Source: Ceratobasidium sp. AG-K
Lineage: Eukaryota; Basidiomycota; Agaricomycetes; Cantharellales; Ceratobasidiaceae
Assembly: GCA_037039685.1 (NCBI GenBank)
Contig: JAWNGF010000009.1
Coordinates: forward strand, 62,001-126,000
DNA length: 64,000 nucleotides
Reading direction: 5' to 3'
Shown: piece by piece, positions 44,419-55,084 of the stretch
How the letters are laid out: the number at the start of each line of letters is the position of its first letter
Numbering within the stretch: the stretch's first letter is position 1
The notes under the pieces: model-generated
Database searches by the model: none
Told to the model about the DNA's origin: nothing
Seen by the model: only the letters and a program-made list of their open reading frames with translations
Position numbers and translations under genes: made by a program

Positions 44419-46953
44419 ATGACTTCGGAACTTGAACTTGGCATAGAATCTCTGAACCTCGACAGTGCTATCGCTCGACATGGAGACAACGTTGTCGACT
44501 GGGTCAATGAACTCCTCGACCCAATACTCCCTGAATCATCGACAGACTCAACGTCAGTCGGGGACCTTGGAAACCTCGACAAGACCATCGTTGGCCTGAT
44601 TGCGCGATTCGACGTGATTGCTCAAGAAACGGCTAGCCAACTGGACACGACCATCGCAGATGTCACACGAACGATGCCAAGGCTCAACTTTGACGTCCAG
44701 GTAGGCACAGTTTCCGCTCTGTCCTGCACGTTCGATCGTCTCGAGAATGAGTCCTTTCCTAACGGCAGGTCATGCGCGAAGCAGCCCTATCCCTCCAATC
44801 CGCGCTTCACACCCTCCAGTCAAACTCTGCGACCGGCTCCCTACTCCCAACCTCGAGCAGCGAAACAAACTCGGCCCTCGAGCGACTGCACACGCTATCC
44901 CAAACCCACTCAAACATGACCGCCGCACACGAACTCTTGAAAAAAGCTGAAGCGTGGTCCACGCTCGAGTCGGACGTCACCCGACTGCTCGCCAATGCCG
45001 AATTCGACGCCGCCGCCGACCGACTCGCCGCATCCACCACCTCGCTCCAAGTATTCGAAGGCACCACGGAATACGAAAACGCCAAAGCCCTCATGGTCAG
45101 CCTCCAAAACCAACTCGAGGCAGGACTGAGCACGGCCGTCGTCAACGCTGTCAACGGAATGGACTTTGACACGTGCAAACGATACTACCTCATCTTTGGC
45201 CGGATCCAACGCGAGTCCGAGTTCAAATACTATTACAACGGGATCCGACGCTCCGCCGTGGTCAAGTTGTGGTCAACGTATGGCGAGGACGACCTGTCGT
45301 TTGCCGACTTTATCTCCAAGTTCTTTTCGGAATTTCTCGCGCTCGTGCATGCGGAACGACAGAATATGCTCAAGGTGTATCCAGACGCGCAAGATTGCCT
45401 CGCAGACTTTATCCTCACCACCGTCGAAGCACTCTCTCCCTCGCTCTCTCAGAGACTCGAGACTCAGCGCGAACCCGAGGGTCTGCCAGCGCTCATCGCG
45501 GCCCTAGGCACAGTCCAAGAGTTCGTCTCTTCGGCGAGCAAAACGCTCGAAGCCATGCTCTTATTTTCACCCAACCTGACGACCACCAAATCCGGCTCGC
45601 TCTCACGCAAACCATCCCACTCGCGACGCGCCTCGAAGCGATTCTCCATCTCCCAACGCGACATGAACCTCAAGAACCTCCTCAAAGCGGGAACCGCCGA
45701 GTCGATCGACACCGATCCGATGCCACCATGGGAACTCGCGCTACTCGAGCCATTCTTGGAGCACCAATCCGACTATGGCCAGCTCGAACTCAAACTCCTC
45801 CATCATACCCTCCAACAAAAACAGAAACCTCGCCTTGCTGTGACAGATGGCGCCAAACGACTGCAGGACACCCTCGCCGACGCGTTTACCCTCGCCGAAG
45901 ACGCAGTCCCTCGTTGCCTGGCATTTACCCACACTTATGGCGCCCACGAGCTTGTCAAAGCAGTAGACACATTCATATCGGACGTATTCTACACTTCCCA
46001 ATCTACTTGCATTCCCTCTCCGTCCGCGCCTCCGGTCGTAGCAGCAGGCGCAAACGTCCCAGACGAAGATCTCGACTATACAGCCGAAGATTGGTCCGCG
46101 TTCCAACTCGCCCTCAGGCTCCTCGAAAGCTGCCGTGCAGCGCAAGATAAACTCGAATTACTCGAGTCACGCATTCAGACTAGGCTGGTACAGGCTCATC
46201 GGCTCTCCCCCCATGCCCGAACCGAATCCCATCTCTTGAATACTTCGGCGCTTAATACACCCGAGAATCAGGCCCTGCTTGCGCAATGGGAATCAAAGCC
46301 AGACTCCAAGTTTTTGGCTCAAACTCGGAAAGCTCATATCGAGTTTACGCAATCTGCCCAGTCTCTCGTTCGGGATACGATACTCTCCCCGCTCAAACTC
46401 CGCCTCGCGTCTTATCCCTCGTTGCCAGAATGGACCGAGCAGGACATGTCCACCGCCCCTGGCCAACTCAAACTCCCCAAATTCAGCGCCTCGGCGACGT
46501 CCACGATCCAATCCGTCGCCGAAGGCCTCCTCAACTTGCCGAGATTATTCGAAGTCTACGCAGACGACAATGCACTCGCCTTTTCGCTCAACACGCTTCC
46601 TTTTGTTGGGACAAGGATTAGAGGGAGCGGGCGAAGAGGGCGAGGGTGAATTAGTCACGTCAACGTGGCTTACATCTCTTACCCTTTCGCTCTGTGATCA
46701 TTTGACTTCTACGATTTTGCCGAAACTTGCTGCCCTCACTCCACTTGGCGCTCGTCAGCTCGCGTCGGACCTCGAGTATCTGTCCAACGTCGTGCGTACG
46801 CTGGGCGTTGAACCTGAGGTATTGGAGATTTGGCGATCTGCGGCAGAGATGAGCGATGAAGAGGGTATTGGCAAGACCCGCGAGGGGAAGTTGGAGGATT
46901 TAGATGAGGGGTTCGTACGAGTGGCAAGATTAAGGGGGTGGATCGATACTTGA
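44419..46953 (+). CDS. COG7: conserved oligomeric Golgi complex subunit 7 (one apparent frameshift)
   Basis: Exon 1 is 44419-44700 and exon 2 is 44769-46953, about 822 codons. The N-terminus reads VVDWVNELLDPILPE, then helical rods (TMPRLNFDVQVMREAALSL, EAWSTLESDVTRLLANAEF). The middle has CKRYYLIFGRIQRESEFKYYY and FFSEFLALVHAERQ, typical of COG7. The C-terminus has STWLTSLTLSLCDHLTSTIL and LGARQLASDLEYLSNVVR. COG7 belongs to lobe B of the COG complex that tethers vesicles at the Golgi. After LNTLPFV (about 46605) the frame must step by one base at GTTGGGACAAGG to reach the conserved C-terminus, an apparent extra G in a G run. Exon lengths leave a remainder of one, which agrees. The gene converges with RCL1, 52 bases away. 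Confidence 0.88.
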
Positions 46954-47005
46954 AGTCCAGCGATCGCAGTGTATGAATATTTGCACAATAAACAATGGAT
47001 TAAAA

Positions 47006-48466
47006 TTATGCCATCGACTTGTTCGAATTGACATATCCCGTCCCAAAACATGATACCATAACCTCGGTCTCTGATTCGGGTGCAGGTACGATTTTGAATG
47101 TTGTGCCGAAAAAGTCCTTGATGTCTCGTAGAAATTGGACACTGGGGCAACGATTATGAATCCTCACGCAGAACGATCGAGATGACTTACGACTTGACGG
47201 TCAACTCTCCCATCCGACACCTTCCCACATCCTCACTTCCGAGTACCATCAGCAACAACACCAACCACTGGTGTGACCGGTCCACGCATCCGCCCCGTTT
47301 CACTTCTTCTAATAGCGATCTTGACGCTGTATATCCGACGTCGTTGGGTATTGACCCTGCCTCGCCTATGGATTCAGCGCAATGCAAAGCGCCGGTTGTG
47401 GAAGTTGCGACAAGAGACATCCCAAAACCAGGGGATCTACAAGAACCGAGATTAGAGGAGGTCGAAACAGTAAACCGGAAAGACCTACTTTCCACTATCC
47501 TCTCGTCGATACACATCTGCGACAAGATAAATGTCGTTGATGTATCGGTTGAGCACCTCTCGACAAGCGTCGATCATTCGCGGGCACTTGTCAGCGCTCA
47601 CACGGACAGCATGCCTACACATCGAATGTAAGGTGAAATCAAATGGGGCGAGGTAGTACGTACGCAATGCCCCGAATTCTGATAATCTTCCCGGGGTCGA
47701 CAAAGTTGAGCGCTTTCAGTTGCTTGACAATTGGGCATAGAAACTCTACTTCTCCGCCGCCTAGAGGAAGAGCCCCACGTTTCTTGATCTACACGGGCAA
47801 TGGTAAGCAAAGCGGTTGTCTTTAAATGAACTTCCCGTGCCTTGAGTTCCACTCCACTGTCGATGCCGAACAACGTTAAATGGGGTAAGGTAACCGTTCT
47901 TATCAAGTCAACCTGTGGGGCTCTTATTAATACCTTCCAGTAAAATTTCGCCGTACAATACGCACCGAGAGGTCCCGCTCGTCAGAAGTTACCCCTTTCA
48001 AGGTGAGATGCAACGGCTTCTTGGAGAATGGCGCGACCGCAACAAGGGGTTCAAGAAAATATCCAATTGACCTCGATAACGGACACTCGTGCGTTATCGG
48101 ACCTCCACTAATAATCCCGGGTTTCACCAGCACCGAAGTACCTTATGCAGAATTAGCCTAAACTAAACAACAGATCGAGCAGAGGCGGCTTACCAGTATA
48201 CGAGATTTCAATAATTGTGCCATTAGTGACCTTCTCCACCAGTCTCAAAAAACTGGCCTCGAAATCTAAAACCCAACAGTCAACATTGGCACTCAACCAA
48301 CCAATGACGCTGCCTCACCTCTCAATCCGGGATTCTGGTCGTCTGGTCGTATAGCGTCAATCCGTACAGGTTTCCCACTGAGTATAGAGAGGATTATTCG
48401 CTGGCGGAAATAGTTGTGCCCCGTGAATCGAACGAGTGTGCTTGTGGGGGTCGTCGTCGATGGCAT
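47006..48466 (-). CDS. RCL1: RNA 3'-terminal phosphate cyclase-like protein (18S rRNA processing)
   Basis: Minus-strand exons begin 48466-48319, 48265-48194, 48141-47966, 47912-47841, 47788-47664, followed by further exons to the stop at 47006. Family words in order: RFTGHNYFRQRIILSILSGKP, RIDAIRPDDQNPGLRDFEASF, SYTGTSVLVKPGI, GGPITHECPLSRSIGYFLEP, SVDLIRTVTLPHL, KKRGALPLGGGEVEFLCP, RIRGIAHAVRVS, EDSGKSPGFGMSLVA, RGGCVDRSHQWLVLLLMV, LGSEDVGRCRMGEL and SCFGTGYVNSNKSMA at the end. RCL1 resembles RNA cyclases but is inactive as a cyclase and serves in the small-subunit processome with Bms1 in the nucleolus. An ATG eight codons upstream (48490) is an alternative start. Intron 4 appears to use a GC donor. 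Confidence 0.92.
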
Positions 48467-48663
48467 GATGGCAAAATTTTGCACTGCCACTGCGTGGTTC
48501 TAATTAGGCTACTTTTGGCTGTTTGATCGGCGACCCGGTCGTTTGCCAGGGACTACTGAACAAATTTTGGATGTGAAGAGAACCATTGGCAAGTCACAGC
48601 ATTGGAACCCAGGAAAAGGAAAGCCCTACAGTACGGCGGACATAAAGACGTTTACATTGCCTC

Positions 48664-49212
48664 TGGATGATACTGACGTTGCGTGTATCTTAAGTGACTA
48701 CATAATCTATGTCTGGGACACTCATAGTGGCCCGGTACTCGCTGCAGGACTTCAAGGTCCGACGCGCATGGTGCCTGCTTTTTGCATTTTCGTCAGATGG
48801 CGCCCTCATTATCCCTAGTTCAGACAATAACACACTGCAGGTTTGGGAGGTTTCCACCGGCAATTTGCCGAGCAGTTCACCAAGAGGTCACGCCCAGAAG
48901 ATTGAGGCAATTGCACTTTCTGCTGACGGTGGTCGGACTCGATCCTGCTCTCGGGATGGTACGATCCGACCGTGGGACTCGTATATTGGCCAATCAATAG
49001 CCCAACCATTTAAGGCTCACACCGACTCAGTCTTGGTGGTCTCTTTCTCCGCCGATGTAACACAATTTGTCTCTGGTTCCGATGATAAAACCGTCCGTAT
49101 GTGGAACACTTGTGGTGATGGCCTTCCCTATTGGAGCTCTAGTGTCCATACTGAGGCAGTCATGTGTATGGCCTTCTCTCCCGATGGGACACAAGTCGTG
49201 TCTGGCTCTTAG
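48664..49212 (+). pseudogene. WD40-repeat relic of a NACHT-WD40-type gene
   Basis: About four degenerate WD repeats are readable: YIIYVWDTHSGPVL, NTLQVWEVSTGN, GTIRPWDSYIGQSI with HTDSV, and KTVRMWNTCGDGLP. The last, FSPDGTQVVSGS, runs straight into TAG at 49210-49212. No NACHT domain precedes it; the frame is changed once near 48760. The repeats have diverged freely, unlike the array at 40318-41826. Probably a decayed copy of the same gene type. Confidence 0.65.
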
Positions 49213-50120
49213 GACATACGTAAAAACTTCCCCCTTCCATACAATCCTTACATATTAACTATCAAGGGATCTATCCAGACCAACTAAGACAACTTGCTAA
49301 TCGGAGAGCGGTGGTACGCGTGTTATCAAGACTCACCATTACCCTCAGTTGTCCTATCAAATCTTTCCCCTTGTCCCCTTTATCGTCGATTCCGATTGCA
49401 AGTCTCTGATTTCAGCTACGACGAGAGGGTGTATATCTCACCAATGCTTGTGATATTGGTTGAGGAATTGCTATATGCAGGCCGTGGTTGTACGGTGGAT
49501 TTTTTTGTTCCTAGCAATTGCGGAGCGTACTAGTCCATATATGCGCACGTCCGGTCCTGTTATTGTCATTTCAACAACTTTGTCTGCAATCCGGCTCGAA
49601 TAGTCTTTTGACAACAAGACGCGACCGCTAACCAGCTATTACGACTCCATGATAGCCGGGGTTTCGGTCAGGCGTCATCCTGATACAGCCCAACCCGTAA
49701 GGTGGGGTCGTGCTTAGTTTACTTGATTTTGCGCTTTCCTAATGTTCATTTTTAAAACCTTCAGATTTCGCGTGTAATGTGTTGCTGCATCCATCCTTCA
49801 TTCTGCGAGCGAATAATGTGCGCTTCCAATCAGGGATGAACACCAGCACTACTTGGCTTGACTGCTTCGAACGCTTTGCAAGCACCCCAAAACGTCGATT
49901 TGTATAAGGTGTCGCGTCAGAATTTCAACCAATCACGACAGCAGTCACATACACTCCACGTGGTAAAAACGACTTGGCGTTGATTGTACAGCCATTGAAG
50001 CGAACGCTGTCGGAGGTTGCAAGCGTCCATTGAGTTACGGAAAGAACCTCTAAGCTGGGCATCTAACAAACCATGGCTTTCAAGCAAAATCGAGGAGTGT
50101 ATGCACCGCCATAACATCAA
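49213..50120. other. intergenic region, nothing recognised
   Basis: Only short frames without family features. It ends at a tRNA gene. Confidence 0.4.
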
Positions 50121-50203
50121 GGAGCGATGGTGTAGTTGGTTATCACGTCTGTCTAACATTTGAATGTTCACAGACGGTCCTCAGTTCGAACCTGGGTCGC
50201 TTC
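50121..50203 (+). tRNA. tRNA-Val (anticodon AAC) with 10-nt intron
   Basis: Acceptor stem GGAGCGA pairs with TCGCTTC (one G-U). The anticodon stem TCTGT/ACAGA encloses C-T-AAC-A, an intron ttgaatgt-containing stretch at 50159-50168, then C38. The anticodon is at 50155-50157. T arm is CTCAG-TTCGAAC-CTGGG. The intron sits at the normal 37/38 place for nuclear tRNAs. A T6 run (50205-50210) right after the discriminator A is a Pol III stop. An identical gene lies inverted at 52679-52761. Confidence 0.93.
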
Positions 50204-50204
50204 A

Positions 50205-50210
50205 TTTTTT
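50205..50210 (+). terminator. Pol III terminator (T6)
   Basis: Six T residues directly after the discriminator base of the tRNA-Val gene. Confidence 0.75.
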
Positions 50211-50444
50211 GACATCTGACTTGTGGCCAAACAAAGCCAAAGGGTGGCGGCTATTTGTGGAGGTTTCGCTGATCAGCTGGCGTCCGTCTTTGCGCTCTCC
50301 ACGTCGTCCTCGTTAGTATAATAACCAACCGCAATAACGCAAACCACTTTGCTAACCGCTCGCAGATTCTTCTAGGCCGGCCGGTCCGCTGGTCTCTACT
50401 TGTTTTTCGCGTCGCAAGCGTCGCCGTTTTTTGTATTTTTCTTT

Positions 50445-52443
50445 ATGGCTCTCCGCCCGCCCTCGACTAGTCCCAGCCCATCGCCCGGCCCTGGGGGACA
50501 TCCGAACCGCCAGGCACGGGCATCGCTTGGTCCCGGATCGTCGCTCACCGTCGGCACGAACAACCTCGGCCCGAATCCGCGCGTCGGAAATCCGCCGATT
50601 TCGCCTCGGCCGAGTGGCATGCGCCCTACGAGCGAGCTCATTACAGGGTCTAGCATGTATCAAAACCCAGAAGGTAAATAGCTTATCCTTTTTATTGACT
50701 TGGCTGACCCCCGTGGTAGCCGAGGCGATCGACCAGTGGTTCGAAAACCTTCAAAACTATGAGGCCACACTCGAGGAAATGGCGGCTGCGTCGCTCGATG
50801 TCAATTTTAAAGAAGAACTAAGCGCGATTGAGCAATGTGAGCCTACTAAATACATGATTATCGGCTGGTCTGACGATCGCAGGGTTCCGCGTGCTATCCG
50901 AGGCGGAGCGCACGGCCGCTCTGTATTCACTGTTGCAGCACTCGACCCAAGTCCAGATCCGCTTTTTTATTACGGTTTTGCAGCAGATGGCCCGTGCGGA
51001 CCCCATGACGGCGCTGCTCTCCCCTGCCGTCGGCGCTTCGATGCAAAGTCAGATGGAGGCCAAGCTCGCTTCACTCGGTTTAAAGTCGCCTGGACTGCCA
51101 TCGTCGCCCTCTGCGCGCTCGTTCAACCGTCAGTCGATGGTTGACACGGGGAATTTCCTATCGCCTGATTCCGCCGCGGTTCCACCTTCGCCGGGTGGAG
51201 CGGGATCCAACGATGCCGCAGCGACCCTGGCTCAGCAACGCGCGCGCCTAAAGGCCACCAATGCCGCCCACCGCATCTCGGCTCCAGGCACACTCGCCGC
51301 CGACGCGGCCCGGGCCAATGTCTGGTCCGCAACGTCCCTCAGCCAAGTCGCTGAACGCGGTCCGTCGCCCACTCCCGATCTGCTCTCGCCCCCACCCGCC
51401 GGGACACGCCCCAAGAGCACCGACTTTACCGGAGTTGCCGCACAGTTCCGCAAGGGCACGGAAAACCTCGATGATCAGCTCTCGCCCATGGTCAGCGGCA
51501 ACTGGGCCAGCATGGTCAATACCCCCGTCGTTCCCATGTTTGCCGGTAATGGCAACGGCACCGCCCCGACCGACTCGCAAGGCCAGAATATCGACTCGGC
51601 CGCACACAAGCTCGCAAACTGGACCATGGGCGGCTCCAACCAGGGCGGACCGGTCGTGCAACTTGACGACGCGCGCAAATTCCGCCGGACGTCCAACGCC
51701 AAGTCGACTGATACCAAGGACACCCAACAGCGCCCACAACAGCCACAGCAACAACCCAACGGCGGATTCCTCTCGCCGCAACAAGCACAAGGACAGTGGG
51801 GCCAGCGTACCCCCAACTCAGGCCGGTTCCCAGACGATCCCAGTGGTCTCGCGGGCAACTTTAACGGTCTGAACATGGGTGGCGTGAGTCCCGGTATGGG
51901 TATGGGTATGAACATGGGAATGATGAACGGCTTTGGGATGATGACACCCGGCATGGGCATGCCTGGATTCGGCATGAACAGTGTCGAGGGACTTCAAGCC
52001 CAACTCCTCGCGGCCCAACTTGCCCAGCTCAATTCCGGCTTCCCGCTCGGTATGATGCAATCCGCTCCTGGGCCCCGCTCGGCGCGCAGTGGAGCCGGCG
52101 CGAGCGGTCGTCGGAGCCCCAAGCCCCCGACGGCTGCCAAGGGCGAAGACGAGGTCGATCCATCGTTGTTGAATGATGTGCCCGGGTGGTTGAGGAGCTT
52201 GCGTTTGCACAAGTATACCCCGAATTTCGAGGGGATGAACTGGCGCGATATGGTCGCCATGGATGAGGCTGCGCTTGAAGCCAAGGGCGTCGCTGCGTTG
52301 GGGGCGAGGAGGAAGATGCTCAAGACGTTCCAGCTTGTACGTTCATCCCCCTTACCTAGTGGCGCTTACTGATGACTCCTTTGCAGGTCCGTGAAAAGAT
52401 GGGCATCCCGGAACCCGAGGGCTCGAAGCCCCTGGAGGACTAA
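50445..52443 (+). CDS. VTS1: Vts1/Smaug-type SAM-domain RNA-binding protein
   Basis: Four exons (50445-50673, 50720-50836, 50883-52336, 52387-52443) total 1857 nt, 618 residues. An N-terminal Ser/Pro-rich tail leads to a conserved helical segment (AIDQWFENLQNYEATLEEM, then WFRVLSEAERTAALYSLLQ). A long disordered part follows with Gln-rich and Met/Gly-rich stretches (repeated MGMG words near 51895-51960). The C-terminal SAM domain has VPGWLRSLRLHKYTPNFEGM, then GVAALGARRKMLKTFQLVREKM, split by the last intron. In yeast this domain binds CNGG hairpin loops and draws CCR4-NOT to mRNAs for deadenylation. A NOT2 gene lies 10 kb away. The gene is enclosed by two identical inverted tRNA genes. Confidence 0.92.
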
Positions 52444-52677
52444 AGGATTAGTTTTTTTTAACAACCCACAAGGGATTTTTGTTTGACGACTGTGTAATGC
52501 GTCGGGATACGCGTGCGCCTATTGTATCCTGTACGTATAGTTTTGGATATGGATCTGTCTTAATTCTGTCGCGTGATGAGTTGGAGAATCTATATTTGAG
52601 TTGGCTATCTATATTTGAATCGAGGCTATAATTAGAGCCGTTCAAGTGGTGGGGTAAAATTTCAAACGGGACAAAAG
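52444..52677. other. 3' flank of VTS1
   Basis: AT-rich, no gene; runs up to the inverted tRNA gene. Confidence 0.4.
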
Positions 52678-52678
52678 T

Positions 52679-52761
52679 GAAGCGACCCAGGTTCGAACTG
52701 AGGACCGTCTGTGAACATTCAAATGTTAGACAGACGTGATAACCAACTACACCATCGCTCC
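52679..52761 (-). tRNA. tRNA-Val (anticodon AAC) with 10-nt intron, second copy
   Basis: The reverse complement is base-for-base the same as the tRNA at 50121-50203, intron included. Only a short T4 run follows on the minus strand (plus-strand aaaa near 52672), so termination may be weaker. Confidence 0.93.
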
Positions 52762-53246
52762 TTGAGTGCGTATTTGCAATTTGCGTTCTGAGCTGTGCAC
52801 AAGAATCTGTCTTAATCGCGGAGATGTCGTTGGAAGCCTTGAGAGCTGCTCGCCCTGGGGAGGCTGGATGGGATGGGGAGTTTTACCTTGACGAATCGAT
52901 GTTTATGAGCCCGACCGGTGTGGTAATTTTGTGAGACCCTCCAGTGGTTTCCCGCATGAAGATGTATGCGCAGCCAGCCTGGAGAAGTGCAAATAGACTA
53001 CTGATTGACCCAAGTACCTCGACGCTGTGCTTTCCCAATAGTCAGCCAAAGAGTTGTATATGATTGGTTAGTTGTTACAAAATAATTATCATTACAGAAT
53101 TATATGGTTCGTTGACTATGTGAAGCAAATGGATGATTGTGTATGCCGAGCCCCTTTTCACAATCCGAAGGACTAGGTGGCGCGGTGGACATCAGCAATC
53201 TATAGAAAAAGCCTATTCAGATTGATTAACTATGGCATTAGTGTGC
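52762..53246. other. intergenic, with relic of the neighbouring membrane-protein family
   Basis: The stretch about 53011-53057 (acccaagtacctcgacgctgtgc...) resembles 53641-53690 of the next gene, which encodes DYRTSTVFDVLG on the minus strand. This suggests a decayed tandem copy. No intact frame. Confidence 0.35.
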
Positions 53247-55084
53247 TCACGTCTGGCTGTTGGCCGTCTCTTGCCGGCTCGGTACATATATGCGATCGGA
53301 CATAGTCTGAAGAGGGTGCAAACTCTGCCTGTCTGATCGAGGACTTGCAGGTCCAAAGTCGACAACAAAGTCTCGTAAGAACATCCCAACCCGAATTGTA
53401 TCCGGATTATCATCCGTGGGTTCGCGATGGTACTGCTCTCTCAGACGGCGCTTGAAATCGTTGGAGCCGAATGCGCCAAACAACCCAAACGGGCTGATGA
53501 GTTTCGCTCCTATTAACAGATTTATAAACCAATAACTCTTGTTTTTCTCCGGTTTCCCTACCAAAAATTCCCCAGAGCAATGGTCGACCGAAAAGTAACA
53601 GGTGCACAGCTGCGAGGATTGCAAACAGACCACCAACCGAACCAAGGACATCGAACACTGTGCTCGTCCTATAGTCATCAACGAAGTCGCACGTGTTAAA
53701 GTCGGGCCACGAGTCATGTTGAAGTGCCCAAAAAGCATCCTGGTCACGAAGGTGGGCCAATCCGGATTGTAGTGTGGTGTGAATCGTGGCAGTAGCGACA
53801 GTCGCATTGGTGAGAGGGGATGATCCTGCTGGGACTGGGCAGGGCGAAAACACTGTAAGCGTACCGCTCCGTAAGCCAAAGGGTGAACCTACTGATTGGG
53901 AATAATACAACCTCGGTGTAGTCCTACGAACAAGGTGAGTAAATTTGTCTCGAATTTGCAAACGGTAGCTTACCGATCGCATCGTTATAAGGTCACGTAT
54001 CATTGAAGATTTAACGAATCGACGGATAATACGACCTGCGTTAGTTTCGAGGTGGTATCCCGGAAGAAGCACTAAAGGACCCGAGTATAACGGAGCCGCA
54101 CTTTTGGCAAATACAACCGTGCGATTTTCAAAAGTTCCTGAAACCTCAGGACTATCCTTCCGGCTAGACAACCATATTCTGGGCATATCACTGTTCACAA
54201 GAGCCGCGCCGTTCGCCGAACTAACTGAAATGTGGTATACTGGGCCTCTGATAGACCGTCCTAAGCCACATCTCAGCTATCACGACAGCAATTGACAGGA
54301 AAGGTACTCGCCGTATGTGCTGATTAGGGCCCCACACGAGAAAGATTGGAATTCCGCATTCCAGGCCGAAGTGGTGAACAAAGCTGCTTGATCGCAAGGT
54401 TCTGCAGCGGTATACTCGACACAGGTTTACACAGAGCGGTAGTATGGTTATACTTACTAAGACCACTATCTGTCTCCACGGCCACTTCGATTCTCCAATG
54501 TGGCACATAGTTATCGTATATAGTGTGGTTTTTCTAAATGAATGGAAGTCATTAGGCGGGTAGAAATCTATCCACAAATAATTATAGCATACCACAAGAA
54601 ACTGGATTTCAGTCTGGCCAACCCCGGTACAGCTCCCCGATCGCATGCGCGTTTCGAACTTATTCTGTGCTTGCATGAGACCTATACCTGCTCGAGCGGT
54701 AAGAGCAATGATGGCCATCACAGCAAACATGTTTCTGACGAACGCATATGCTCTGGTTTCAACTGGCCTGCACCGAGTTATTTCAGGACGATCTTGTGGC
54801 CACAGCATATAGGACCCACCTGACACGTCGAACAACAAATGGCTGAAAAATCCCTTGATTCTGCTTCCAGCCATACGCCAAAAGTCCCGAGCTCGGACTG
54901 GCACTTTGCCGTCGATGTCCAGCAATCGTCCGAACACTATGCGAGTTGTTTGTGGGTACACATACCCCCAGGAATATGTCCTTGGTGTTGCACCTACGTA
55001 GTTGCCAAAGGGATATCTGAGAGCGAAGGGAGATCGCTGGTAGTAATATAATACCCAGCAAGCACACAGAACAGAGCGCAGCAA
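53247..55084 (-). CDS. putative multi-pass membrane protein, unknown function
   Basis: Minus-strand exons can be followed from MLRSVLCACWVLYYYQ (55084) to a TGA at 53247. The first large exon has a hydrophobic helix (NMFAVMAIIALTARAGIGLM). A long polar segment with potential N-glycosylation sites (SPLTNATVATATIHTT) follows. A second helix, VFDVLGSVGGLFAILAAVHLLLF, is followed by GRPLLWGIFGAKLISPFGLFG (joined across an intron) and a charged tail FKRRLREQYH with DTIRVGMFLRDFVVDFGP. This layout of outer domain, helix and FGAKLISPFGL-type tail suggests a family seen repeatedly in Rhizoctonia-like genomes; I know no function for it. Exon borders between 54460 and 54200 are uncertain. Confidence 0.6.

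Noticed and set aside
53247..53900. 210-codon minus frame starting at 53879 as its own gene
   Set aside because: It only becomes family-like after an intron junction near 53570; the earlier part is intron and shadow sequence of the larger membrane-protein gene.
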